Origin: a virus
Length of the DNA stretch: 22,648 nucleotides
Strand: one strand, 5' to 3'
IMG/VR virus record: IMGVR_UViG_3300035703_000424
Location: 1 to 22,648 of that record
Positions within the stretch are counted from its first letter, which is position 1; every line of letters begins with the position of its first letter. A program made the position numbers and the translations under genes. Shown in pieces: positions 1-7,565 of this stretch. The notes below the pieces were generated by a model. The model saw nothing but the letters and a program-made list of their open reading frames with translations. It did not search any database and was not told the origin of the DNA.

Positions 1-1
1 G

Positions 2-520
2 CTGACTCCCGGAACTGCCACATACAATCTGCCTGTAGACACGGTGGACTTGCTTGAGCATGTCATCCGCACTGGCACTGGGCAGAACCAAACTGACATC
101 GATATCACTCGAATCTCAGTTAGCACATTTGCCTCCATTCCTAACAAGACGGCTCAAGGCCGTCCGATTCAAGTTTGGATTGATCGTAAGTCGGGACAAA
201 CGAATGCCGCTAGTGTCGTGCAATATCCGACGTTTACGGTGTGGCCAGTCCCTGACAACAGTCAGACCTATACGTTTGTGTACTGGCGACTACGCCGTAT
301 GCTCGATGCCGGCACTGGCGTTACGAATCAGGATATCCCATTCCGATTCCTGCCCTGTTTAGTGGCAGGGCTTGCTTACTTCATGTCAGTGAAGATTGCG
401 CCAGATCGGATGGTAGCCTTGAAAGCTATGTACGATGAAAGCTGGGAGCTAGCCGCTGGAGAGGATCGAGAGAAGGCGGCAGTTCGCTTTGTGCCTCGGC
501 AGCAGTTCCTGACGGGCTGA
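2..520 (+). CDS. Adaptor-like head-tail connector protein, 5' truncated
   Basis: The reading frame is open from the window edge, so only the last 172 residues are seen; a GTG at 44 is internal and probably not the true start. The segment has a beta-rich front half with a T-x-x-Y-x-LP-x-D type opening. It then has a Pro-Val-Pro-Asp-Asn turn followed by TYTFVYW, and ends in two amphipathic helices (FLPCLVAGLAYFMSVK and the MYDESWELAAGEDRE region). This layout matches the small adaptor proteins that sit between portal and tail in short-tailed phages. The protein encoded at 909-1565 has the same order of elements and looks like a distant paralogue. The zinc-ribbon gene follows after three bases. 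Family assignment is by pattern only, and T7 gp11-like tail tube protein A is an alternative label. Confidence 0.62.
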   Translation: MTPGTATYNLPVDTVDLLEHVIRTGTGQNQTDIDITRISVSTFASIPNKTAQGRPIQVWIDRKSGQTNAASVVQYPTFTVWPVPDNSQTYTFVYWRLRRMLDAGTGVTNQDIPFRFLPCLVAGLAYFMSVKIAPDRMVALKAMYDESWELAAGEDREKAAVRFVPRQQFLTG

Positions 521-523
521 TAG

Positions 524-901
524 ATGCCGACTCCTTTTGCTTCTGGCAAGCATTCGATTGCCGAATGCGATCGCTGCGGGTTTCAGTACAAACTCAGCGA
601 GTTAAAGGAACTTGTCATCAAGACTCAGAATGTCAACATTCTGGTTTGCGATGAGTGCTGGGAGCCTGATCAGCCGCAGCTATCTTTGGGAATGTATCCC
701 GTCGAAGACCCGCAGGCAGTTAGAAATCCGCGTCCTGATACGAGCTATTACAATGTCGGCGCTAATGGCGCTGGTGGTAGCCGAATGATTCAGTGGGGAT
801 GGAACCCTGTCGGCGGCGCTAGAGCATGGGATAATGGCCTGACGCCTAATGACTTAGTGGCTGCTGGGGCGGTTGGCTCAGTTGCCATATCCACGAATTG
901 A
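524..901 (+). CDS. Small zinc-ribbon phage protein (125 aa)
   Basis: The N-terminal half carries two Cys-x-x-Cys pairs, C15/C18 and C42/C45, spaced as in a zinc ribbon. The rest is Gly, Asn and Trp rich with no recognisable enzyme motif (for example the MIQWGWNPVGG stretch). The gene lies between two adaptor-like connector genes, three bases after the first. Its stop at 899-901 is just upstream of the next ATG at 909, so it is probably co-translated with them. Small proteins of this kind are common in the structural blocks of environmental phages, where they are usually left unnamed. A structural zinc-stabilised role at the connector is inferred from position; nucleic-acid binding is the other possibility. 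There is only a weak ribosome binding site. Confidence 0.7.
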   Translation: MPTPFASGKHSIAECDRCGFQYKLSELKELVIKTQNVNILVCDECWEPDQPQLSLGMYPVEDPQAVRNPRPDTSYYNVGANGAGGSRMIQWGWNPVGGARAWDNGLTPNDLVAAGAVGSVAISTN

Positions 902-908
902 GAGTGAT

Positions 909-1565
909 ATGAACTACAGTCAATTAAGCCAAGCCATACAAGACTACTGCCAAACGAACGAAACTTCGTTTGTTGCGAATATCCCGACATTCGTTCAGCA
1001 GGCTGAGAAGCGAATCTATAATACGGTTCAGTTTCCGTCTCTGAGAAAAAACGTGACGGGTTCTACGACGTCGGGAAATAAGTATCTGGCGTGTCCGGAT
1101 GATTTTCTTGCGCCGTATTCGTTGGCGGTGATTTTGCCTGATGGCAGTTATGAGTTCCTTTTGAATAAGGACGTCAATTTCATTCGAGAGTCTTATCCGA
1201 CTCCGACTTCAACAGGTACGCCTGCTTACTATGCGTTATTTGGTCCGCGATCTGATAACGCAACTGAACTGACATTCATCCTTGGGCCAACGCCTAACAA
1301 TGTCTATCAGATGGAGTTGCACTACTTCTTCTATCCGCAGTCCATTGTTACTGCCGGAACAAGCTGGCTTGGTGATAATTTCGATACGGTTCTTTTGTAC
1401 GGCTCCTTGGTCGAGGCTTACACCTACTTAAAGGGTGATGCCGACATGATGACCCAGTACGAGAATAAGTACAAAGAGGCAGTGCTGCTTGCCAAGAGAC
1501 TTGGCGATGGCATGGAGCGTCAAGATGCATATCGTTCGGGTCAAGCGAGAGTACCAGTAGGATGA
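909..1565 (+). CDS. Adaptor-like head-tail connector / virion protein (218 aa)
   Basis: I chose the ATG at 909, preceded by GAGAG at 900-904, over an in-frame TTG at 873 that would extend into the previous gene. The N-terminus (MNYSQLSQAIQDYC) is helical and leads to the FVQQAEKRIYNTVQFPSLRK segment, typical of phage adaptor proteins that insert into the portal ring. A beta-rich core follows, with an LGPTPNNVYQMELHYFFYP hairpin. The protein ends in a long helical tail (FDTVLLYGSLVEAYTYL, then an MMTQYENKYKEAV segment). The same plan is visible in the truncated gene at the left edge. Its TGA overlaps the next ATG in an ATGA arrangement, so translation is likely coupled. The role as head-tail adaptor or structural connector is recalled from family patterns. 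Confidence 0.68.
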   Translation: MNYSQLSQAIQDYCQTNETSFVANIPTFVQQAEKRIYNTVQFPSLRKNVTGSTTSGNKYLACPDDFLAPYSLAVILPDGSYEFLLNKDVNFIRESYPTPTSTGTPAYYALFGPRSDNATELTFILGPTPNNVYQMELHYFFYPQSIVTAGTSWLGDNFDTVLLYGSLVEAYTYLKGDADMMTQYENKYKEAVLLAKRLGDGMERQDAYRSGQARVPVG

Positions 1566-1852
1566 GTGGATTTAACGGTGGAATGCAGATCGGCCCGGTG
1601 AACGTCTACACGACTACTAACCGTGGATTTACGCCAGAAGAGATTGCTGAAAGAGCTTTGGACAAAATCATTTATGTTGGAGACCAAAGCCACCCAGCCA
1701 TCCTTGATCAGGCAAAGGCTTATAAGGAACACATCAGGTTAGTGCTTATCAAGTACTTGAAGGAAGCCCAAGAAAGCAAGCAAACGACGATCTGTGCGCA
1801 GCTTTCTCAGTTAGGGCGTAGTGATTTAGCAAAGATCATAGGAGAACTCTAA
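1562..1852 (+). CDS. Small helical phage protein of unknown function (96 aa)
   Basis: The start overlaps the previous stop (ATGA) and the stop overlaps the next start (TAATG), so the gene sits in a tightly coupled run. The first 25 residues are Gly, Asn and Thr rich and probably extended. From GFTPEEIAERALDKI onward the protein is predicted to be helical, with an acidic/basic amphipathic pattern through the EHIRLVLIKYLKEAQ segment. There is no signal peptide and no membrane segment. I do not recognise an enzyme family. Its place between the connector gene and a virion protein suggests a minor virion or assembly role, but nothing in the sequence proves it. Confidence 0.72.
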   Translation: MSGFNGGMQIGPVNVYTTTNRGFTPEEIAERALDKIIYVGDQSHPAILDQAKAYKEHIRLVLIKYLKEAQESKQTTICAQLSQLGRSDLAKIIGEL

Positions 1853-2301
1853 TGGCTATTACTCAAGCAATGGTGACGAGCTTTAAGGTGGAAATCCTTA
1901 ATGGCGTCCATGCTTTCGGAACATCGGTTACTCGCGGTTCGACCGCAGCTGATACGTTTAAGATTGCTCTTTATACGTCTTCCGCGTCTTTAGATGCATC
2001 ATCCACGGCTTATTCCGCCACTAACGAAGTTAGCGGAACCGGCTATTCGGCTGGCGGCAACACGCTGACAGTTTCGCAAGTTCCGACTTCAACGGGAACG
2101 ACGGCGTTTTTGGATTTTGCCGACACCACTTGGTCAAATGCGACCATTACTGCCAACGGCGCTTTGATCTACAACAGCACCCAAAGCAACAAGGCAGTAG
2201 CGGTATTAGCGTTTGGTGGCGACAAGACGTCTACGGCTGGTGACTTCACGATCCAGTTCCCGACGGCTGATGCCAATAACGCAATCATCCGAATCGCCTA
2301 A
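1852..2301 (+). CDS. Beta-rich virion structural protein (149 aa)
   Basis: A strong ribosome binding site, AGGAGA at 1840-1845, lies six bases before the ATG, which also overlaps the previous stop. A short helical start (MAITQAMVTSFKVEIL) is followed by Thr, Ser, Ala and Gly rich alternating strands. Typical pieces are FKIALYTSSASLD, a YSAGGNTLTVSQV strand pair, and the ending FTIQFPTADANNAIIRIA. This pattern is widespread among uncultured tailed-phage structural proteins that sit just before fibre genes. It is cysteine free and lacks a signal sequence. A tail or capsid surface decoration role is inferred; the exact location in the particle cannot be told from sequence. Confidence 0.72.
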   Translation: MAITQAMVTSFKVEILNGVHAFGTSVTRGSTAADTFKIALYTSSASLDASSTAYSATNEVSGTGYSAGGNTLTVSQVPTSTGTTAFLDFADTTWSNATITANGALIYNSTQSNKAVAVLAFGGDKTSTAGDFTIQFPTADANNAIIRIA

Positions 2302-2314
2302 GTAGGCGGCGTCC

Positions 2315-2959
2315 GTGGCTGACGCTACCGTATCTTTTGAAGGTTGGGGCGCTTCCGGCGTAGGCTGGGGCGATCAAGGGTGGGGCGTAGCCTCTGGGTC
2401 TACGATTCAAGCCACTGGATTTGTAGGAACTGTAGGAGTTAATGGAACCGCCGTTAGCGGGGTTTCGGGCGAGGCAGTCCTCGCTGCCGTTGGTGAGGAA
2501 ATCATCACCGGAACAGCGAATGTTTATCCCGCCGGGGTTCAAGTCTCTGGGTTTGTTGGAACGGTTTCCGTCATTGGCGTCAATATTATTGACGTCACAG
2601 GATTGTCAGCGACAACTTCTGAGGGGACTGTTGTTGCCGTTGCCAGCGCGACTGCGGCTGTTACTGGGAATTTCATTACCGGCCAAGTCGGTTCTGTATC
2701 TGTAACAGGCACATCAAACGTAGAGGTCATTGGCGGCCCAGAGCTATTCCCGGCGATTGGCAATGTATCTATTGCCTTTGGCATCAAGGTTCCAGTAACC
2801 GGGAATCAAGCAACTGGAGCTGTTGGGGTCGTAACAGCCAGAGCAAAGGCGAAAGTCAATGTCAATGGCGTTCAAGGCCAAGGCGTTGTTGGCTACTACA
2901 TATCATGGGGCTTGGTTGACACTACCCAGAATCCAAACTGGGTCAATATATCAACCTAA
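2315..2959 (+). CDS. Gly/Val repeat virion protein, fibre- or decoration-like (214 aa)
   Basis: Translation most likely starts at the GTG at 2315, 13 bases after the previous stop; no ATG is suitably placed. The N-terminus is a Trp-Gly rich patch (GWGASGVGWGDQGWG). From about residue 33 the protein consists of imperfect units of about 22 residues built on V-x-G-x-x-x-x-G-x-V-G-x-V-x-V, for example VTGNFITGQVGSVSVTGTSN and VTGNQATGAVGVV. At least five units are recognisable up to residue 195. The pattern suits a stacked beta structure on the particle surface. Repeats of this type are recalled from environmental phages, usually unnamed. A similar Trp-Gly patch occurs inside the 609-residue protein encoded downstream at 8713. 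Confidence 0.7.
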   Translation: MADATVSFEGWGASGVGWGDQGWGVASGSTIQATGFVGTVGVNGTAVSGVSGEAVLAAVGEEIITGTANVYPAGVQVSGFVGTVSVIGVNIIDVTGLSATTSEGTVVAVASATAAVTGNFITGQVGSVSVTGTSNVEVIGGPELFPAIGNVSIAFGIKVPVTGNQATGAVGVVTARAKAKVNVNGVQGQGVVGYYISWGLVDTTQNPNWVNIST

Positions 2960-2983
2960 TCACCTAATCTGAAATTGCTGCGT

Positions 2984-2988
2984 AGGGG
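2984..2988 (+). promoter_or_regulatory. Ribosome binding site of the tail fibre gene
   Basis: AGGGG lies seven bases before the ATG at 2996, in the longest gap of the window (2960-2995). That gap holds no clear promoter or terminator hairpin. Confidence 0.6.
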
Positions 2989-2995
2989 TAATTGA

Positions 2996-4225
2996 ATGGC
3001 AACTTATAGCAACCTTGGTATCAAACTGATTGCCACAGGTGATGAAAGCGGAACTTGGGGTTCAACCACCAATAACAACTTCTCGGACATTATCGATGAG
3101 GCCGTCTCTGGCGTTCTCACCTATAACATTTCGAGCGATTCCAATTTCACGTTAACGCTGACAGATGGCGTCTCTAGCGATGCTCGTCACGCGGTCATCA
3201 AGTTTACTTCCACGACGCTTAGCGCGACCCGAACCTGTACGTTTGCCCCTGACGATTTGCAGAAGGTTTGGATTGTTGTTAACGCGACGACTGGCGGGCA
3301 GTCTCTTACATTCAAGCAGGGTTCTGCTGGCTCTACGGTCACTGTGGCTAATGGCCAAAGCGCCATTATCTATTCCGATGGAGCAGGCTCTGTTAACGGA
3401 GCTGTTTCAAAGGTTCTTGATAGCTTCGCAGCGACAGCCATCAGCGTTGGGTCGTTAACTGCCTCAACTCCGATTGGCGTTGCTTCTGGCGGAACGGGTC
3501 AAAGCAGTTTTTCAGACGGCGAGTTGCTTATTGGCAACAGTACTGGCAATACGCTATCTAAGGCAACCTTAACGGCTGGCTCCGGAATTAGCATTACTAA
3601 TGGCTCCGGCACGATCACGATTACGGCCTCCGGGTCATACGGAGATGTGGCTGGCCCAGCGTCCTCGACAGACAATGCGATTGCCAGATTTGATGGAACA
3701 ACTGGCAAGGTTATCCAAAACAGCCTTGTTACTGTAGATGACTCTGGAAATGTCGGCGCGGTCGGCTTGACGCTGACTAACGCCTTGTCGGTTGCTAATG
3801 GCGGAACTGGCTCCAACACCCTGACGCTGAATAACGTCCTTTTGGGTAATGGAACTTCCGCCTTGCAGATGGTGGCTCCCGGTACGTCGGGAAATGTCCT
3901 GACGTCGAATGGAACCACTTGGACTAGTGCGCCTGCTGGCGGTGGCTTGCCGGAATTAAACGTCGTTAGCGGCACTAGCCAAACTGCAGTTAAGTCTAAT
4001 CAATACGTGCTGACCAATGCGGCAGCAACCACCCTGACGCTGCCGTCGTCCCCGACCGCTGGAGATGTGGTGTGGGTGACGGTCGCTAATGGTAGAGTTG
4101 ATAATGTTGTAGCCCGAAATGGACAGAAAATTCAAAGCATTTCTGAGGATATGATTTTGGATGCGGCTTACGCTGCTGTTCAGCTTCGTTACGTCAACTC
4201 AACTATTGGATGGTCGTTTACTTAA
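2996..4225 (+). CDS. Tail fibre protein (409 aa)
   Basis: The protein opens with MATYSNLGIKLIATGDESG then TWG, the recurrent start of phage fibre proteins that attach to the tail by this end. The body is Gly, Thr, Ser and Asn rich, with two related fibre-shaft modules. One is near residue 159 (GVASGGTGQSSFSDGELLIG) and the other near residue 265 (SVANGGTGSNTLTLNNVLLG). A SASTDNAIARFDGTTGKV-like segment (residues ASSTDNAIARFDG) lies between them. The C-terminal 90 residues (LPELNVVSGTSQTAV onward) form a compact beta domain ending in GWSFT. Such modules form trimeric shafts in known fibres. The glycosyltransferase gene begins one base after the stop. The fibre probably contacts the host surface or links the propeller protein to the tail. 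Confidence 0.88.
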   Translation: MATYSNLGIKLIATGDESGTWGSTTNNNFSDIIDEAVSGVLTYNISSDSNFTLTLTDGVSSDARHAVIKFTSTTLSATRTCTFAPDDLQKVWIVVNATTGGQSLTFKQGSAGSTVTVANGQSAIIYSDGAGSVNGAVSKVLDSFAATAISVGSLTASTPIGVASGGTGQSSFSDGELLIGNSTGNTLSKATLTAGSGISITNGSGTITITASGSYGDVAGPASSTDNAIARFDGTTGKVIQNSLVTVDDSGNVGAVGLTLTNALSVANGGTGSNTLTLNNVLLGNGTSALQMVAPGTSGNVLTSNGTTWTSAPAGGGLPELNVVSGTSQTAVKSNQYVLTNAAATTLTLPSSPTAGDVVWVTVANGRVDNVVARNGQKIQSISEDMILDAAYAAVQLRYVNSTIGWSFT

Positions 4226-4226
4226 T

Positions 4227-4910
4227 ATGCAAAAAGTCCTGATTGCCACCCCCGCATACGAGGGAAAAGTCCACGCCCATTACGCCACTGCATTGGTGGA
4301 TACGGCAATGGCGTTAGCCGTAAACGGATATAAACCTGATATTCGTCTAGCTTGCGGCGGCTCCCTCCTAGTGCATGATCGTAATCGCATCCTTACGGAA
4401 TTTATGGACAGCGATGCGGATTACCTACTTTGTCTTGATTCTGACCTGGGCTGGAATCCCGCAGCCGTCTTGCGGCTGCTCAAAGCAGATAAAGAGTTTT
4501 CCGGCGGATGTTATCCAGCGAGAGTCGGCGGCGGCTTTCATTTTCGACCGATTTTTAACGACAACGGCAGCATCGTACAGGACAAGGAAACTGGCTTGTT
4601 AAAAATGGGCTACATACCGGCTGGTTTCATGCTGCTCAAGCGCAGTGCAATCGAAAAGATGCAGCGGCACTTCTCCCACACTTACTACAAGCCAAAAGAC
4701 TCTCGTAACCCAGACAAAGGCGGATATATGCTGTTTGCCTTAGAGGTTTACGAAGGTGAGTTCTGGGGAGAAGACTACGTTTTTTGTCGAAGAGCCGGAG
4801 AAGCCGGCGTTGATATTTGGGTCGATCCGATGATCGAGTTTAACCACGCAGGCATTCAAGGCCGTCTGATTGACGCATTGACTACTAATCCAGAAGAGGC
4901 AGCGAAATGA
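4227..4910 (+). CDS. Glycosyltransferase, GT-A fold (227 aa)
   Basis: I chose the ATG at 4227, one base after the fibre stop, because an earlier in-frame ATG at 4161 lies inside the fibre gene and adds 22 unrelated residues. The protein begins KVLIATPAYEGKVH, the first strand of a nucleotide-sugar binding fold. A conserved VHDRNRILTEFM segment leads to D71-S72-D73 in YLLCLDSDLGW, the metal-binding DxD motif. The motif GYIPAGFMLLKRSA (128-141) and then FWGEDYVFCRR (E182, D183) supply the acceptor side and likely catalytic base, with N206-H207 as a possible metal ligand. It resembles family 2 type and Anp1-like transferases found in phage tail regions. It should transfer a sugar from a nucleotide donor; the acceptor is unknown. 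It overlaps the propeller gene by four bases. Confidence 0.85.
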   Translation: MQKVLIATPAYEGKVHAHYATALVDTAMALAVNGYKPDIRLACGGSLLVHDRNRILTEFMDSDADYLLCLDSDLGWNPAAVLRLLKADKEFSGGCYPARVGGGFHFRPIFNDNGSIVQDKETGLLKMGYIPAGFMLLKRSAIEKMQRHFSHTYYKPKDSRNPDKGGYMLFALEVYEGEFWGEDYVFCRRAGEAGVDIWVDPMIEFNHAGIQGRLIDALTTNPEEAAK

Positions 4911-7117
4911 GTACTCTGACTCAGTTTTTTCCAAAGTCGTCGGAATCGCCTGTTGGCGAAATCCGGGTTGTTGTTGGCGGCCTTTATAACGCACAGCCGG
5001 TAATTACTGCGGCAGACGGCAGCGTGTGGCTCCGAGCGAATGGTCTGTATCCAATTGCGGACTATCCAGAGGCAGCCAAGGTTTGTTATGGCGCTGGCGG
5101 TGAATACACCTTTAGTCCTCTGGACAATGTTGTTTCAAACGAACCTCGCGTGTGTGCTTATGGAAGTAACAAGGTACTTATTGGAGCAACTTGGGGTGAC
5201 TCCGGTCGTTCTACAACGAACGGAGTAAACTACCTTGAAAACTTTGCCATTAACGCCAACTCCGGCAATTTGATCAGCGCGGCGTTTGGTTCGGGCCGCT
5301 TTATTGTTGGTGGAGATTCCAATAGCGGACAGGTAGCTACTTCAACAAACTTAATCACTTGGACAAATGCGGCGTTATTTGGCTCTATATATTCAATAAA
5401 CGCAGTTGCTGCTGGCGGTGGATTTTTTGTTGCGGCTACAAGTAGTGGACTTTCAACCGGCCAAAATTTTGCCCGCTCAACCAATGGTACAACTTGGTCA
5501 ACCGTAACCGGAACCATGTACAACGGGCCGATCAAAATAGCATACGGTCAAGGAAAGTTTGTTGGGTTTAATCAGTACGGTCGCGTAGAAACATCAACTG
5601 ACGGTCTTACATGGTCAGGCCCTGATGTGTTGAATGGGAATAGCGGCGATAGATATTGCAATCAATTTGCATACGCTAATGGAACTTATGTTGGCGTTGG
5701 ATACAACAATATCTCTCCGCAAGGACTGATCCTTTCTTCTACGGATGGAGAATACTGGAGCAACAGATCGTCATCGGCGAATCTAAACATTTACTACAAC
5801 ACCGTTACGTATGGTGCTGGAGTTTGGGTTGCCGGTGCAAATAGTGGTGGCTGGATTGCCAAGTCAACGGATGCTGTTACTTGGACAACTCAAACCGTTG
5901 GCGCAAGTTTTCAAATACTCTCGGCTGTTTACACGGACAAGTTTATTGTTGCAGGAGCAAGTGGAAACATTCGCACCTCCACTGACGGTACGACTTGGAC
6001 CGCAAGAACAAGCGGAGTAGGCGTATCGATAAACGCGCTTGCGGTCAGGCCATCTGACAATCGAATTGTTGGTGTAGGCGCAAATGGCGCAGTCATCTAC
6101 TCAACCGATGGCATTACTTGGACATTGGCAACTAGCGCGTATCCCAGCCAAGACATGAATAGCATCGCATACGGCAATGGCGTGTGGGTTGCTACTGGCA
6201 TCAGAACCAGAGTGATGAAGTCTACTGACGGCGTGACGTGGGCTGTTTGTGCGCCGATTACAGATGCAACTCAGTTACCGGATAGCACTCCCTTCGTGGC
6301 GTTCAACAGCGGAAACAATTTATTTGGCGCGCATTTTATTGACAGTCCGGGCGGCATTCAGATTTACACATCTACTAACGGTGAGTCGTGGATTACGCGA
6401 ACAGATGAATCCGGGGTTAACTTCCCGTCATCTGGGCAAGGTCGTTTGTTTGGCTGGAGTGCCGTTAACGGTAAGTTTATTGGCATCAATGATTGGGGCT
6501 TTTCTGGCGGTATTTATCAAACCGCAGATGGCTCAGTTTGGAATCACTTACCCTATTCCACAAACGGAACTCAGTACAAAAACATTGCTTACGGAAATAA
6601 TCAGTGGGTAGTTGTTGGTACGTATGGAAACATCTATACGTCAACCGATGCTAGAAGCTGGGTTAATAGGCCAAGCCCTCAGTCGGCAAACTTCCTGAAT
6701 ATGGATATTGAAAGTGTTGCGTATAACGAAAACAGCGGGGTTTTTGTGTACGCTGGAACCCGTACATTGGGCATGTCAACAGACGGAATTACTTGGGAGC
6801 CTTTGCCGCAGCAGCTTGGAAACTTAAACTCTAGCAGTAGTTACTCTACCTATAACTGGGTTTGCTCTGGTCTTGGGAAATCGTTTTATGCAGTTGGGTA
6901 TCGCTACCCAACTGCGTCAGCAATCCCAAATATGGCTTATACGCCAGACCCGACTATTGCGTACGCAGATTATTTTGATGCGTCGCAGTACTTTTACGTT
7001 CCAGCAATCTCGCAAAGCACTTACACGGTTGGAACGACCAGCACTGGCACACAGGTTAATGGAAATTTCCTTACGACGTACAATACAGAAGGCGTCGCTT
7101 ACATGAAGGGGAAGTAA
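4907..7117 (+). CDS. Beta-propeller tail protein, putative receptor binder (736 aa)
   Basis: The ATG overlaps the glycosyltransferase stop (ATGA) and has AAGAGG at 4894-4899. The first 80 residues look like a virion-anchoring module with a Pro-Val-Gly, Asp-Gly-Ser layout (ITAADGSVWLRANGLYP). Residues about 95 to 635 hold about 13 blade-like units ending in S-T-x-G-x-x-W, for example TSTDGLTWSG, SSTDGEYWSN and KSTDGVTWAV, each preceded by a Gly-rich YGNGVWVA or similar strand. This is the pattern of sialidase-type and Ycf48-like propellers. The last 50 residues end in NTEGVAYMKGK, like the tip of phage collar and fibre proteins. No catalytic residues of a sialidase are evident, so binding to host glycans is more likely than cleavage. 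Confidence 0.8.
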   Translation: MSTLTQFFPKSSESPVGEIRVVVGGLYNAQPVITAADGSVWLRANGLYPIADYPEAAKVCYGAGGEYTFSPLDNVVSNEPRVCAYGSNKVLIGATWGDSGRSTTNGVNYLENFAINANSGNLISAAFGSGRFIVGGDSNSGQVATSTNLITWTNAALFGSIYSINAVAAGGGFFVAATSSGLSTGQNFARSTNGTTWSTVTGTMYNGPIKIAYGQGKFVGFNQYGRVETSTDGLTWSGPDVLNGNSGDRYCNQFAYANGTYVGVGYNNISPQGLILSSTDGEYWSNRSSSANLNIYYNTVTYGAGVWVAGANSGGWIAKSTDAVTWTTQTVGASFQILSAVYTDKFIVAGASGNIRTSTDGTTWTARTSGVGVSINALAVRPSDNRIVGVGANGAVIYSTDGITWTLATSAYPSQDMNSIAYGNGVWVATGIRTRVMKSTDGVTWAVCAPITDATQLPDSTPFVAFNSGNNLFGAHFIDSPGGIQIYTSTNGESWITRTDESGVNFPSSGQGRLFGWSAVNGKFIGINDWGFSGGIYQTADGSVWNHLPYSTNGTQYKNIAYGNNQWVVVGTYGNIYTSTDARSWVNRPSPQSANFLNMDIESVAYNENSGVFVYAGTRTLGMSTDGITWEPLPQQLGNLNSSSSYSTYNWVCSGLGKSFYAVGYRYPTASAIPNMAYTPDPTIAYADYFDASQYFYVPAISQSTYTVGTTSTGTQVNGNFLTTYNTEGVAYMKGK
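5206..6801 (+). repeat. About 13 tandem beta-propeller units inside the tail protein
   Basis: Units ending in Ser-Thr-Asp/Asn-Gly-x-x-Trp recur every 115-150 bases, near 5206, 5336, 5473, 5590, 5734, 5861, 5975, 6100, 6219, 6368, 6520, 6638 and 6775. The units have diverged at the DNA level, so this is an old protein repeat and not a recent duplication. Confidence 0.75.
6890..6915. repeat. Perfect 11-bp inverted repeat with 4-base loop
   Basis: GCAGTTGGGTA at 6890-6900 and TACCCAACTGC at 6905-6915 are exact reverse complements around TCGC. One U-G wobble and one A-T pair can extend the stem. It lies inside the propeller gene, just after the repeated region. No T-run follows, so it does not look like an intrinsic terminator. 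Confidence 0.7.
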
Positions 7118-7118
7118 C

Positions 7119-7565
7119 ATGCTTTTTTATAAAATCCTGCCTAACTCTTACTTGGGCGACACGATTGGCCATCCGACTGGTCATGGCATTCCTCTTGGCT
7201 ATACGTCAAAGGTTCCACCTGTTGCTGGTGAGGGTGAGTATGTCAGGTGGCATGGACGCGGTTGGGAGTTAACGTCAGAGCCACCTCCGGTCACGCAACC
7301 ACCAAAGCCAGAGCCTAGGTTTATCACTAAAGTTGCGTTCCGATTTCGGCTGACTGATGCCGAGTACGTTGGAATCCTCACTGCTGCCAAAACAGATGTT
7401 GAGGTTCAGGCTTGGGTTGAGACGTTTAACATGGTTAGCGTCGTCAACCTTGTCGATCAACGCACTGTTGATGGCGTTCAAAAGCTCGTTGACAAGGGAT
7501 TGCTGACTCAGGCCCGTGGTGACGAGGTTCTTACGGCAGAAGTGCAGGCGTCGGAGAGGCCGTAA
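7119..7565 (+). CDS. Conserved phage protein after the tail fibre block (148 aa)
   Basis: AAGGGG at 7106-7111 lies seven bases before the ATG. The first 60 residues are Gly, Pro and aromatic rich (NSYLGDTIGHPTGHGIPLG) and then pass through a Pro-rich linker (EPPPVTQPPKPEP). The C-terminal half, from ITKVAFRFRLTDAEYVGIL, is a compact alpha/beta domain with a QAWVETFNMVSVVNLVD segment and a helical end. I recall this C-terminal domain from phage genes that follow tail fibres, where it is unnamed. Its place between the receptor binder and the lysis cassette suggests a fibre accessory or assembly role, but no catalytic motif is visible. There is no signal peptide or membrane segment. Confidence 0.7.
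   Translation: MLFYKILPNSYLGDTIGHPTGHGIPLGYTSKVPPVAGEGEYVRWHGRGWELTSEPPPVTQPPKPEPRFITKVAFRFRLTDAEYVGILTAAKTDVEVQAWVETFNMVSVVNLVDQRTVDGVQKLVDKGLLTQARGDEVLTAEVQASERP

Noticed and set aside
2469-2484. GCGAGG-CAGT-CCTCGC hairpin
   Set aside because: Six-base stem inside a gene, without a T-run; common by chance.
2578-2594. 17-base odd palindrome CGTCAATA-T-TATTGACG
   Set aside because: Arms of eight bases around one central base are expected about once in several windows of this size by chance. It lies inside a coding repeat region with no promoter context.
3499-3975. 158-residue minus-strand open frame
   Set aside because: It mirrors the Thr/Gly/Ser-rich tail fibre gene. The Val/Pro-rich product is a codon shadow.
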